A program made the position numbers and the translations under genes. Under the pieces are notes generated by a model. The model was not told where the DNA came from. It saw nothing but the letters and a program-made list of their open reading frames with translations, and did no database searches. Positions 8,528 through 16,109 of a DNA stretch of 64,000 bases are shown here, in pieces. The stretch comes from Arthrobacter humicola. GTDB lineage: Bacteria > Actinomycetota > Actinomycetes > Actinomycetales > Micrococcaceae. Where the stretch lies: NCBI RefSeq assembly GCF_022803015.1, contig NZ_JAFKON010000007.1, positions 62,001-126,000 on the forward strand, read 5' to 3'. Numbering within the stretch: the first letter of the stretch is position 1; each line of letters opens with the position of its first letter.

Positions 8528-11266
8528 GTGGCATCACTTATCGAAAAACTTCTCCGCACGGGTGACAAAAAAACCCTGCGGCAACTGCGGAACTATGCCG
8601 ATTCCATCAATGCCCTGGAGAGCTCCTTCCAGACCTTCACGGACGCCGAGCTCCGTGAAGAAACTGACCGGCTGCGCGAACGCCACCAGGCCGGCGAGAA
8701 GCTCGACGATCTGCTGCCCGAAGCGTTCGCGGCCGTGCGCGAGGCCTCGTCCCGTACCCTCGGCATGCGCCACTTCGATGTCCAGCTCATGGGCGGCGCC
8801 GCCCTGCACCTGGGCAACATCGCGGAAATGAAGACCGGTGAAGGCAAGACCCTGGTGGCCACCGCTCCGGCCTACCTCAACGCCCTCACCGGCAAGGGCG
8901 TCCACGTCGTCACCGTGAACGACTACCTCGCCGAATACCAGTCAGACCTCATGGGCCGCGTCTACCGCTTCCTCGGCCTCACCAGCGGCTGCATCCTGTC
9001 CAACCAGGACCCTGCGCTGCGCCGCGAACAGTACGCCGCGGACATCACGTACGGAACGAACAACGAATTCGGCTTCGACTACCTGCGCGACAACATGGCG
9101 TGGGACAGCTCGGAACTGGTCCAGCGCGGCCACCATTTCGCCATCGTCGACGAAGTGGACTCGATCCTCATCGACGAGGCCCGCACGCCGCTCATCATCT
9201 CCGGTCCGGCCCAGGGGGACACCAACCGCTGGTACAGCGAATTCGCCAAGGTGGTCACACGCCTGCAGGCCGAGACCGACTACGAAGTCGATGAGAAGAA
9301 GCGCACCGTCGGTGTCCTCGAGGCCGGCATTGAAAAGGTCGAGGACTACCTCGGCATCCACAACCTCTACGAGTCCGCCAACACGCCCCTGATCGGCTTC
9401 CTGAACAACGCCATCAAGGCCAAGGAGCTGTTCAAGCGCGACAAGGACTATGTCATCCTCGACGGCGAGGTGCTGATCGTCGATGAGCACACCGGCCGCA
9501 TTCTCGCCGGCCGCCGCTACAACGAAGGCATGCACCAGGCCATCGAAGCCAAGGAAGGCGTCGAGATCAAGGCCGAGAACCAGACGCTCGCCACCGTGAC
9601 GCTGCAGAACTACTTCCGCATGTACGACAAGCTTGCGGGCATGACCGGCACGGCCGAGACTGAGGCCGCCGAGTTCATGAGCACCTACAAGCTCGGCGTC
9701 GTCGCCATCCCGACCAACCGCGACATGACACGGATCGACCAGGCCGACCTCGTCTACAAGAACGAGACCGTCAAATTCGACGCAGTCGTCAAGGACATCG
9801 CCGAACGCCACGAAAACGGCCAGCCTGTCCTCGTCGGCACCACCAGCGTCGAGAAGAGCGAATACCTCTCCCGGCTGCTGGCCAAGGAAGGCGTCCGGCA
9901 CGAGGTCCTGAACGCCAAGAACCATGCCCGTGAAGCGTCCATCGTGGCCCAGGCAGGCCGCAAGGCCGCCGTCACGGTCGCGACCAACATGGCCGGCCGC
10001 GGTACCGACATCATGCTCGGCGGCAACGCGGAATTCACCGCCGTCGCCGAAATGGCCAAGCGCGGCCTGGACCCGGAGGAGAACTCCGAGGAATACGAGG
10101 CCGCGTGGCCCGAGGTGTTCGAATCCGCCAAGCAGTCCGTCAAGGACGAACATGAGGAAGTCCTGAACCTGGGCGGACTCTACGTGCTCGGCACCGAACG
10201 GCACGAGTCCCGCCGCATCGACAACCAGCTCCGCGGCCGTTCCGGACGCCAGGGCGACCCCGGCGAGTCCCGGTTCTACCTCTCCCTGACCGATGACCTG
10301 ATGCGCCTGTTCAACTCCGGCGCGGCCGAGCGGCTCATGAACAGCTCGGTGCCCGACGACGTCGCACTCGAATCCAAGCTCGTCTCGCGTGCCATCGCCT
10401 CGGCCCAGGGCCAGGTGGAAGGCCGCAACGCCGAACAGCGCAAGAACGTGCTGAAGTACGACGACGTCCTGAACCGCCAGCGCGAGGCGATCTACGGTGA
10501 CCGGCGCCGCATCCTCGAAGGCGATGACCTCCACGAGAAGGTCCAGTACTTCCTGGAAGACACCATCAACGCCTTCATCGACGAAGCCACAGCCGAGGGC
10601 ACCGGCGATGACTGGGACTTCAACCTCCTGTGGTCCAACCTCAAGACCCTGTACCCCGTGAGCTTCACCCCGCGCGACGTCATTGACGAGGCCGGCGGCA
10701 AGTCCCGGATCACGACCGAGTTCCTCCGGGAAGAGATCCTTTCCGATGCCCGTCTGGTCTACCAGGCCAGGGAGCAGGCGATTGGCTCCGAGAGCATGCG
10801 CGAACTCGAGCGCCGGGTGGTCCTTTCCGTCATCGGGCGCAAGTGGCAGGAACACCTCTACGAGATGGACTACCTCAAGGAGGGCATCGGGCTGCGCGCC
10901 ATGGCCCAGCGTGACCCTCTGGTCGAGTACCAGCGCGAGGGCTTTATCATGTTCCAAGCCATGATGGAGGCCATCCGCGAGGAGAGCGTCGGCTTCCTGT
11001 TCAACCTCGACGTCGAAGTGACGCCGGCCGAAGACGTTGTGGTGGCGGACGCCGAGGGCCAGCACACCGAACACCACGAGCCGCAGATCCATGCTGCCGG
11101 GCTCGAAGCCCCGGAGAAACCCGCGCAGCTGCAGTACACCGCCCCTGGCGAGGACGGTGCCGCCCAGACCCGGATCGAGGCGAAGGTCTCCGGACGTTCG
11201 GGAAACCCGGCCAAGGCCGCGGCGCAGGACATCGGCCGCCGCGCTGCGAAGAAGAAGCGGCGCTAG
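8528..11266 (+). CDS. secA: Preprotein translocase ATPase SecA
   Basis: This 912-residue motor pushes unfolded preproteins through SecYEG. It has NBD1 with Walker [11 protein letters not shown] (101-110) and the DEVD-containing Walker B ([20 protein letters not shown]), then the preprotein cross-linking domain. NBD2 has [13 protein letters not shown] and [13 protein letters not shown], followed by helical wing/scaffold domains. The C-terminus is basic (RRAAKKKRR) and lacks the CxC...CH zinc motif found in proteobacterial SecA, as in mycobacterial SecA1. The start is a GTG with only a weak GGGAG-like box. The position after hpf and the ORFs before it match the M. tuberculosis secA1 region. Confidence 0.98.
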   Translation: MASLIEKLLRTGDKKTLRQLRNYADSINALESSFQTFTDAELREETDRLRERHQAGEKLDDLLPEAFAAVREASSRTLGMRHFDVQLMGGAALHLGNIAEMKTGEGKTLVATAPAYLNALTGKGVHVVTVNDYLAEYQSDLMGRVYRFLGLTSGCILSNQDPALRREQYAADITYGTNNEFGFDYLRDNMAWDSSELVQRGHHFAIVDEVDSILIDEARTPLIISGPAQGDTNRWYSEFAKVVTRLQAETDYEVDEKKRTVGVLEAGIEKVEDYLGIHNLYESANTPLIGFLNNAIKAKELFKRDKDYVILDGEVLIVDEHTGRILAGRRYNEGMHQAIEAKEGVEIKAENQTLATVTLQNYFRMYDKLAGMTGTAETEAAEFMSTYKLGVVAIPTNRDMTRIDQADLVYKNETVKFDAVVKDIAERHENGQPVLVGTTSVEKSEYLSRLLAKEGVRHEVLNAKNHAREASIVAQAGRKAAVTVATNMAGRGTDIMLGGNAEFTAVAEMAKRGLDPEENSEEYEAAWPEVFESAKQSVKDEHEEVLNLGGLYVLGTERHESRRIDNQLRGRSGRQGDPGESRFYLSLTDDLMRLFNSGAAERLMNSSVPDDVALESKLVSRAIASAQGQVEGRNAEQRKNVLKYDDVLNRQREAIYGDRRRILEGDDLHEKVQYFLEDTINAFIDEATAEGTGDDWDFNLLWSNLKTLYPVSFTPRDVIDEAGGKSRITTEFLREEILSDARLVYQAREQAIGSESMRELERRVVLSVIGRKWQEHLYEMDYLKEGIGLRAMAQRDPLVEYQREGFIMFQAMMEAIREESVGFLFNLDVEVTPAEDVVVADAEGQHTEHHEPQIHAAGLEAPEKPAQLQYTAPGEDGAAQTRIEAKVSGRSGNPAKAAAQDIGRRAAKKKRR

Positions 11267-11276
11267 GCACGAAGCC

Positions 11277-11318
11277 AACACGGGAGGACCGGAGCATTTG
11301 CTCCGGTCCTCCCGTGTT
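11277..11318 (+). terminator. secA terminator hairpin
   Basis: A perfect 19-bp stem (11277-11295 with 11300-11318) closes on the loop ATTT, 10 bp after the secA stop. It is followed by a pyrimidine-rich stretch rather than a clean T-run. Confidence 0.88.
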
Positions 11319-11447
11319 TGCGCCTCCTTTCCCTTACATGCCGGGCATTCCCTTGCAGACCGGGCCCGGTTCCGCAGGTTCCTGCCTTCGGCCGGCTACT
11401 GGCTTCTGCCGGTTCTCTGCCTCTCTTTTCTCTTTTGCCGGCTTTCT

Positions 11448-11491
11448 GCGGACTCCCTGCTTGTTTTGTGCGGACTCTCTGCCTGTTTTGT
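11448..11491 (+). repeat. 22-bp direct repeat in a pyrimidine-rich spacer
   Basis: Units 11448-11469 and 11470-11491 differ at two of 22 positions (GCGGACTCYCTGCYTGTTTT plus GT). They lie in the 190-bp, T/C-rich gap between the secA terminator and the convergent Rv3235-like gene. No other gene is visible in this gap. Confidence 0.8.
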
Positions 11492-11508
11492 GCCTGCGGC
11501 CGTGCCGT

Positions 11509-11994
11509 TCAGCCAATCTCCAGCACGGTGACGCGCCAGGCCGCCGTGCCGCGCTCCAGCCGCAGCGCGACCGCGCGAACCCGTGATTCCTCGACCACCA
11601 CCGCGCTGGCCTCGTAGACGTCATCTGACACGCGGCAGGCCCGGACGGACCTGACGGACGGGTTGCGGTGCAGCCTGCCTGCCGTTGGCGAGCTGCCGGA
11701 GGCAACCCGGCGGGTCAATGCGGCTCGGTGCTGCAGGGCCGCCAGGCAGCGCGGGTCCAGGCGCCGGGAGAGCTGCTGTGCGGGCCTCGTCCCGGCCAGC
11801 ACTTCGATCGCCGCCTGCACGGTGCTCCGGGAAATCGCACAAATCTCGCGGGCCTCGTCAACAACGCGCAGCGGCGGTGGGGCCGCAGTGGCGTGGTTGG
11901 CCTGTGGTGTTGCCGTGCCGGACACAACCCGGAGGGCGGGGGCGTGCGGGACGGGGGTCGCCGCGGCTGAGCGGATCCCGGTGACTGCGTTCAT
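11509..11994 (-). CDS. Rv3235 family protein
   Basis: This 161-residue protein has a disordered Ala/Pro/Thr-rich N-terminal half (1-60). Its folded C-terminal half contains EVLAGTRPAQQLSRRLDP, RRVASGSSPTAGRLHRNPSVR and a final RGTAAWRVTVLEIG. This is the pattern of the actinobacterial Rv3235 family, found near secA in many members. Function is unknown. It is convergent with secA and lies downstream of the LysM gene on the same strand with a 150-bp gap. The gap contains an imperfect duplication of GCTGATGCGGGTGGCT near 12007-12052. Confidence 0.75.
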   Translation of the reverse strand: MNAVTGIRSAAATPVPHAPALRVVSGTATPQANHATAAPPPLRVVDEAREICAISRSTVQAAIEVLAGTRPAQQLSRRLDPRCLAALQHRAALTRRVASGSSPTAGRLHRNPSVRSVRACRVSDDVYEASAVVVEESRVRAVALRLERGTAAWRVTVLEIG

Positions 11995-12144
11995 GTCGGT
12001 TCCTTTGCTGATGGCTGGTGCGGGTGGCTTGCGGCTGATGCGGGTGGCTGGAACCGGGCGAATCTTCCGACCGGCTTGTCCTGTGGCCTTCGGTGGGCCG
12101 GGGTGGGGCCGGAGTTGCGGCCCGGCGTGTGGTGCGGCGGCCCC

Positions 12145-12954
12145 CTAGCGCGGCGGCGGGAGGACCAGGACCTGTCCGGGCCGCAGGAAGTGCGGGTCGG
12201 CTCCGATAGCGTCGCGGTTGCCCGCATAGAGCCGGGGCCACTCTCTGGCGATGTCGGCGTCGGAAGCCAACGGCCCCAGCGCCGCCGCGGCGATGCTCCA
12301 CAGCGAATCGCCGGACCGGACCGTGACCTCCCTGCGGGCGCCGGGGAAGTCCTGTGTGCGCACATGGCGTGCGGCCAGGGGCCCGGCATCCACGATCGGG
12401 CTCAGCGGCTTCCACCGCGGATCCAGCGCGGAACCGGCTCCCGGCCCTTGTGGCTCAGGTGCCAAGGCCTCCCCGGGTGACGGAGTCCAGGATGCCGATA
12501 CCGCTGCCGGACCGGGTCTTTCCGGTCCGGACCCGCCAGGCGCAGTGGCCGCGCTGGCCAGCGGCGCCGTCAGCAGCTGCAGTCCGACGGCGGCGAGCAC
12601 CAGCCGCCGCATGAACGCCGGGCTGAACCGGGCCGTGGCGGCCGCCGCGCGCGTCCTGCCGAGGCGGTCCAGCAGTGCCGCCGCGACGGCGAAAGCGAGC
12701 GACATCACCCACCAGGTGATGACAATCAGCCCGGACGTATTTGCCACGATCCCGAGCTGGTCCTCGAAGGACAGCGACTGCCGGTGTGCCGAGCCGGACT
12801 GCCAGCGCTGAATCAGGAAACTTCCCGTAGCTGCGAGGAAGATCCCGAGCAGCAGGATGGCGGCGGCCATGGCGGCGTCGGCCCGAACTGTTTGTCTCGG
12901 CAGGGGGACGGGCAGGGGCCGGTCCCCGGGTTGCGGCGTCGCTGTCCGGTCCAT
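12145..12954 (-). CDS. LysM-domain membrane protein
   Basis: This 269-residue protein has three predicted membrane segments (about 27-49, 70-97 and 115-136) and a Pro/Gly-rich linker. Its C-terminal LysM domain (about 210-266) begins VTVRSGDSLWSIAAAALGP and ends FLRPGQVLVLPPPR. LysM domains bind peptidoglycan or chitin, so the protein probably tethers the membrane to the wall. The ATG has GGAGGAAC eight bases upstream. Upstream (12981-13010) lie three 10-bp direct repeats that may be an operator. In M. tuberculosis comparable genes sit in the same secA-to-pdtaS interval, but I cannot name an orthologue. Confidence 0.8.
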   Translation of the reverse strand: MDRTATPQPGDRPLPVPLPRQTVRADAAMAAAILLLGIFLAATGSFLIQRWQSGSAHRQSLSFEDQLGIVANTSGLIVITWWVMSLAFAVAAALLDRLGRTRAAAATARFSPAFMRRLVLAAVGLQLLTAPLASAATAPGGSGPERPGPAAVSASWTPSPGEALAPEPQGPGAGSALDPRWKPLSPIVDAGPLAARHVRTQDFPGARREVTVRSGDSLWSIAAAALGPLASDADIAREWPRLYAGNRDAIGADPHFLRPGQVLVLPPPR

Positions 12955-12980
12955 GGGTTGTTCCTCCAGTCGAAATTAAT

Positions 12981-13010
12981 ATCGTTTGATGGTGTTTGAT
13001 GTCATTTGAT
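12981..13010 (-). promoter_or_regulatory. Three 10-bp direct repeats upstream of the LysM gene (candidate BldC-type operator)
   Basis: TTTGAT recurs at 12985-12990, 12995-13000 and 13005-13010, exactly one helical turn apart. On the gene strand they read ATCAAA. They lie just upstream of a candidate -10 (TATTAA, complement of about 12976-12981). BldC-type regulators bind AT-rich direct repeats about 10 bp apart, and a BldC-like gene is at 13719-13940. Confidence 0.42.
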
Positions 13011-13099
13011 AACTTTGTAGTCTGTTTAACGAAGTCTGATCCTGTTGTGCTCGGTTTGTCTAGACGCAGCCGGAGCCTGTGGATAGGGGAGGCCTCGGA

Positions 13100-13128
13100 T
13101 TGACCAGTGCGGGAGGGCCGCCTACGCT
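13100..13128 (+). promoter_or_regulatory. Sigma70-type promoter giving a leaderless transcript
   Basis: TTGACC (13100-13105), a 17-bp spacer and TACGCT (13123-13128) form a good promoter. The ATG at 13135 is six bases after the -10, so transcription should begin at or next to the start codon. Confidence 0.65.
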
Positions 13129-13134
13129 GGCGCC

Positions 13135-13704
13135 ATGCGGTGGGACGCGTTGTTTGAGGACATGGAGGCACAGTTGGCCGCCCGCCAGCGGCTGGAATTA
13201 GAGGCTGAAATAGCCGAGCGTGCACTCGTGGACTCTGCGGGAGTGCAGCTCGCGGACCGGCTCCGCGGGTCCCTCGGGCTCAGTATCCGCGTGCATTTGT
13301 CCTCGGGGCGGGCGTTCGAGGGAGTGCTGAGCCACGCGGGCAGCGAGGCCCTGGTCCTTGATGAGCCCAAACATCAGGTACTCATTCCCTACGCCGCGGC
13401 CGCGCACTACGGGGGTCTTTCGCGGGTGGCGGTCTCCGAACCGTCAATCGTCCGCCGGCGGCTCGGTTTGGGCAGCGCCCTCCGGGGACTCGCCAGGAAC
13501 CGTGCACGGGTGACGATATTTGCCGGTCACGGGAGGGCAGACGCGGGGCTCCACGGCATCATTGACACGGTCGGCAGGGACTTCCTGGACCTGGCCGTGA
13601 CACGGGACGGCCGGGAACGGCCTCCAGCGAACGCCCGGCAGGTGATTGCCATCCCCTTCGGCGCCCTCGCGGGCATCAGGTCCGTTGCTGCCGCGGGCGG
13701 CTAA
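13135..13704 (+). CDS. Conserved hypothetical protein
   Basis: This 189-residue soluble protein has a charged helical N-terminus (1-40; FEDMEAQLAARQRLELEAEI) followed by two similar beta-rich halves. IRVHLSSGRAFEGVLSHAGSEALVL (about 53-77) and VTIFAGHGRADAGLHGIIDTVGRDFLDL (about 124-151) look like a duplicated small-barrel (Sm-like) fold. That is inference from the pattern. I do not recognise a named family. It has no Shine-Dalgarno box and appears leaderless. It is convergent with the small HTH gene, with a gap of only 14 bp. Confidence 0.75.
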   Translation: MRWDALFEDMEAQLAARQRLELEAEIAERALVDSAGVQLADRLRGSLGLSIRVHLSSGRAFEGVLSHAGSEALVLDEPKHQVLIPYAAAAHYGGLSRVAVSEPSIVRRRLGLGSALRGLARNRARVTIFAGHGRADAGLHGIIDTVGRDFLDLAVTRDGRERPPANARQVIAIPFGALAGIRSVAAAGG

Positions 13705-13718
13705 TCAGCCCGCCGGGT

Positions 13719-13940
13719 TCAGCTTCCGGCGGACTTCGCCTTGGCCTCTTCGATCATGCGGCTGGCCTCGGCATAGCGCTCCTGGATGTACTGCTCGAGC
13801 ATCTTTTCCTCGACGCGCCACTGGCCGCGTCCGCCCACCTGGATTGCCTTCAGCTCGCCGCTGCGAACGAGCGCGTAGGCGGCCGGAGAGTTGATCTGGA
13901 GCTGCTCGGCAACGTCAGCGAGAGTCAGGAATCGGGGCAT
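13719..13940 (-). CDS. Small BldC-like/excisionase-type HTH DNA-binding protein
   Basis: This 73-residue protein starts MPRFLTLADVAEQLQINSPAAYALVRSGEL, a MerR-like winged HTH of the HTH_17 (excisionase/BldC) class. A wing (VGGRGQWRVEE) and a C-terminal helix (EQYIQERYAEASRMIEEAKAK) follow. Such proteins are architectural or transcriptional regulators. BldC in Streptomyces binds direct repeats cooperatively. The gene is divergent from the CpaB-like pilus gene and shares with it an intergenic region that holds the TTATCCACA motif. It could regulate the pilus genes, the LysM gene, or neither. Confidence 0.85.
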   Translation of the reverse strand: MPRFLTLADVAEQLQINSPAAYALVRSGELKAIQVGGRGQWRVEEKMLEQYIQERYAEASRMIEEAKAKSAGS

Positions 13941-13977
13941 GAATCCATTTTGCCACCGTTGGGGCCTACTGGTGCCG

Positions 13978-13986
13978 TTATCCACA
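13978..13986 (+). promoter_or_regulatory. TTRTCCACA motif upstream of the SAF/CpaE pilus operon
   Basis: TTATCCACA starts 114 bp before the SAF gene's ATG, in the same direction. It is identical to the site before cpaF (48884). It also equals the classical DnaA box sequence, so a DnaA-related role is an alternative. Confidence 0.42.
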
Positions 13987-14091
13987 GTTTGTGCCTGTTT
14001 GGCCCCGGATCTTCCACCCGGGCGGCCCGGGCGCAACAATGGGGGTGCCCGGCATCCGGGAATGGACGGCGACGACAGGGGGAGCGGACGC

Positions 14092-14736
14092 ATGAGTGGA
14101 AGCGCGGCAGCCGAAGGGGCCCGTTTGAAAAGGCCGTCCTGGAAAGACCCCCGGCTCCTCGTCGGAATCCTGCTGGTCCTGGCATCCGTGGTCGGCGTGG
14201 TCTCGCTGGTCGGTGCCGCGGACCAGACCACGGAAGCGTACGCAGCGCGGGAGCCGATCGCCGTCGGTGAGACGCTGACAACCGACAAGCTGCACCGGGT
14301 CAAGGTGCGGCTCGGCGAGGTGGAACAGCGATACCTGACCCCGGAGTCCGGCCTGGATGCCGGACTTGTGGCCGTGCAGCGGATCGGCAAGGACCAGCTG
14401 CTGCCGCGTGAGAGTGTCGGGCAGCTCGACGGGCTGGACCGCAAGCCCGTTTCCGTCACCGTCGAGGAGACCCTTCCCGCCCAGGCCGTGGCGGGCTCGC
14501 GCGTGGATGTCTGGGTGGCCTTGCCGGATACCCGCAACGGCTTCAGCGAGCCCTCCCTGCTCCTCTCCGGCGCCGAAATTGCCCAGATCACCCCGGGCAG
14601 CACAGCCCTGGGCTCCTCCCGTTCCACGGTGGTCATGGTGCTCGTCCCCGACGCCCAGATGCCCAAGTTGCTGGGGGCCCAGGCCAACAAAGCAAAGATC
14701 GCGGTCGTGTGGAACCCGGGCGGTACCTCGCGATGA
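14092..14736 (+). CDS. SAF domain protein (CpaB/RcpC-like pilus assembly protein)
   Basis: This 214-residue protein has one membrane segment (about 22-44; LVGILLVLASVVGVVSLVGA) and an extracytoplasmic SAF domain starting at YAAREPIAVGETLT. CpaB/RcpC proteins act at the outer part of Flp/Tad pilus machines; in Gram-positives they are thought to sit outside the membrane. An in-frame ATG at 14062 exists, but the one at 14092 has GGGGGAG 7-8 bases before it. The stop overlaps the start of the CpaE-like gene (ATGA), so the two form an operon. The rest of the Tad system is 33 kb away (48974-53810). Confidence 0.85.
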   Translation: MSGSAAAEGARLKRPSWKDPRLLVGILLVLASVVGVVSLVGAADQTTEAYAAREPIAVGETLTTDKLHRVKVRLGEVEQRYLTPESGLDAGLVAVQRIGKDQLLPRESVGQLDGLDRKPVSVTVEETLPAQAVAGSRVDVWVALPDTRNGFSEPSLLLSGAEIAQITPGSTALGSSRSTVVMVLVPDAQMPKLLGAQANKAKIAVVWNPGGTSR

Positions 14737-16052
14737 GCATTCCCGTGGTGACTGTGGGGGACTCCCGCGATGACCTGGTCGGCGGACTGGAGCGGCTGCA
14801 CGGGCCCGTGTCCGTTGTCCGGCGGTGCAGCGAGCTGGCGGAACTGCTGGCCGCCTGCCAGAGCGGGTTGGCCCGCGCCGCCGTCGTAGCGGCCGGCAGC
14901 GAAGAGCTGACGGCCTCGCTGGTGGACCGGCTGTCCGCCGTCGGCGTCGTCGTCATCGCCTTGACCGACAATCCGGAGGAAACTGTCCGCCTGCGGACCA
15001 TTGGCGTGGCAGCGGAAGCCCGGGCCGTTGACGCCGCGGCCCTGGCGGCGCGGATTTCCGCAGCGGTGGCGCAGCTCAGTGGCACCGGAGCGGGGCCGGG
15101 GCCGGCCGCGGGTGACAGCGCCGCGTCCGTCGCCGCCGCAGGGCAGGTGCCGCGGTCTTCCGGGGCGCAAACCGTCACCGCAAGCCCAGGCGCGAAGGGC
15201 CGGATCATTGCGGTCTGGGGTCCGGCCGGGGCGCCGGGCCGGACCCTGGTGGCCGCCAACATCGCCGGGGAGCTGGCCGCGGAAGGCCATTCCGTGCTGC
15301 TGGTCGACGCCGACAGCTATGGTGCCAGCGTGGCCGCCCTCCTGGGTCTGCTTGACGAGGCCGCCGGGCTGGCCCAGGCCTGCCGGCTGGCAGACCAGGG
15401 CTTGCTTGACGCCGAGGCCCTGCTCAGGATCGCCACGACCGTGCCGACCAAGGCCGGCGCGCTGCGGGTGCTCACCGGGATTACGCGGGCGGACCGCTGG
15501 ACGGAACTGCGCGCCGCGGCCCTCACGCTGGTGCTGGAGCGGGCCCGGGAGATTGCGGATGTCACTGTCGTGGACACCGGCTTCTGCCTCGAAGCCGATG
15601 ACGAGCTTGGCTTTGACAGTGGCGCGCCGCACCGAAACGCCGCGACCCTGCGAAGCCTGGAGCTGGCCGACACGGTCTTTGCCGTCGGGGCGGCGGACTC
15701 CATCGGGGTGCCGAGGCTCGTCCGCGGCCTCGCCGAGCTTCAGGCGGCCGTCCCGCAGGCGGCGCCGCAAGTGGTCCTGAACAAGGTCAGGACCTCCGCG
15801 GTTGGGCGCTCGCCCGAGCGCCAGCTGCGGGCCGCCTGGGAGCGGTACGGCCCCTCGGCGCCGTTGTCGGCGTTCCTGCCCTCCGACCCCGCGGCGAGCG
15901 ACGCCGCCCTCCTGTCCGGGGCACTTTTGCTCGAATCCGCCCCTGAATCCGAGTTGAGGCACGCGATCGCCATTTTGGTTTGTGCACCTGCCCAGCGAAA
16001 TAAGAAATCCTTTGTCTTTTCTTCTACAGCACGACGCCGGGCAAAGGGTTAG
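14733..16052 (+). CDS. CpaE/TadZ-like MinD-family ATPase for pilus assembly
   Basis: This 439-residue protein has a receiver-like N-terminal domain (1-115) that lacks a clear phospho-Asp environment, a Gly/Ala-rich linker, and a MinD/ParA-type domain from about residue 150. The nucleotide loop is GPAGAPGRT, with Arg where the P-loop Lys is expected and no signature Lys at its start. The switch (LLVDADSYGAS) and the DTGF segment are present. The Arg variant fits actinobacterial CpaE-like proteins as I recall them, but weak or absent ATPase activity is possible. Such proteins localise the Tad pilus machine. It is coupled to the SAF gene by ATGA. Confidence 0.83.
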   Translation: MSIPVVTVGDSRDDLVGGLERLHGPVSVVRRCSELAELLAACQSGLARAAVVAAGSEELTASLVDRLSAVGVVVIALTDNPEETVRLRTIGVAAEARAVDAAALAARISAAVAQLSGTGAGPGPAAGDSAASVAAAGQVPRSSGAQTVTASPGAKGRIIAVWGPAGAPGRTLVAANIAGELAAEGHSVLLVDADSYGASVAALLGLLDEAAGLAQACRLADQGLLDAEALLRIATTVPTKAGALRVLTGITRADRWTELRAAALTLVLERAREIADVTVVDTGFCLEADDELGFDSGAPHRNAATLRSLELADTVFAVGAADSIGVPRLVRGLAELQAAVPQAAPQVVLNKVRTSAVGRSPERQLRAAWERYGPSAPLSAFLPSDPAASDAALLSGALLLESAPESELRHAIAILVCAPAQRNKKSFVFSSTARRRAKG

Positions 16053-16109
16053 GGTCAACGTAAGGGCCGCAAAGAGGCGGCTGTGAACTTCTTTTATGGA
16101 GGCGTTTCG

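Noticed and set aside
8942..11281. 779-codon minus-strand open frame opposite secA
   Set aside because: Composition is Val/Gly/Asp-rich as expected from reverse reading of SecA codons. No domain or start signal.
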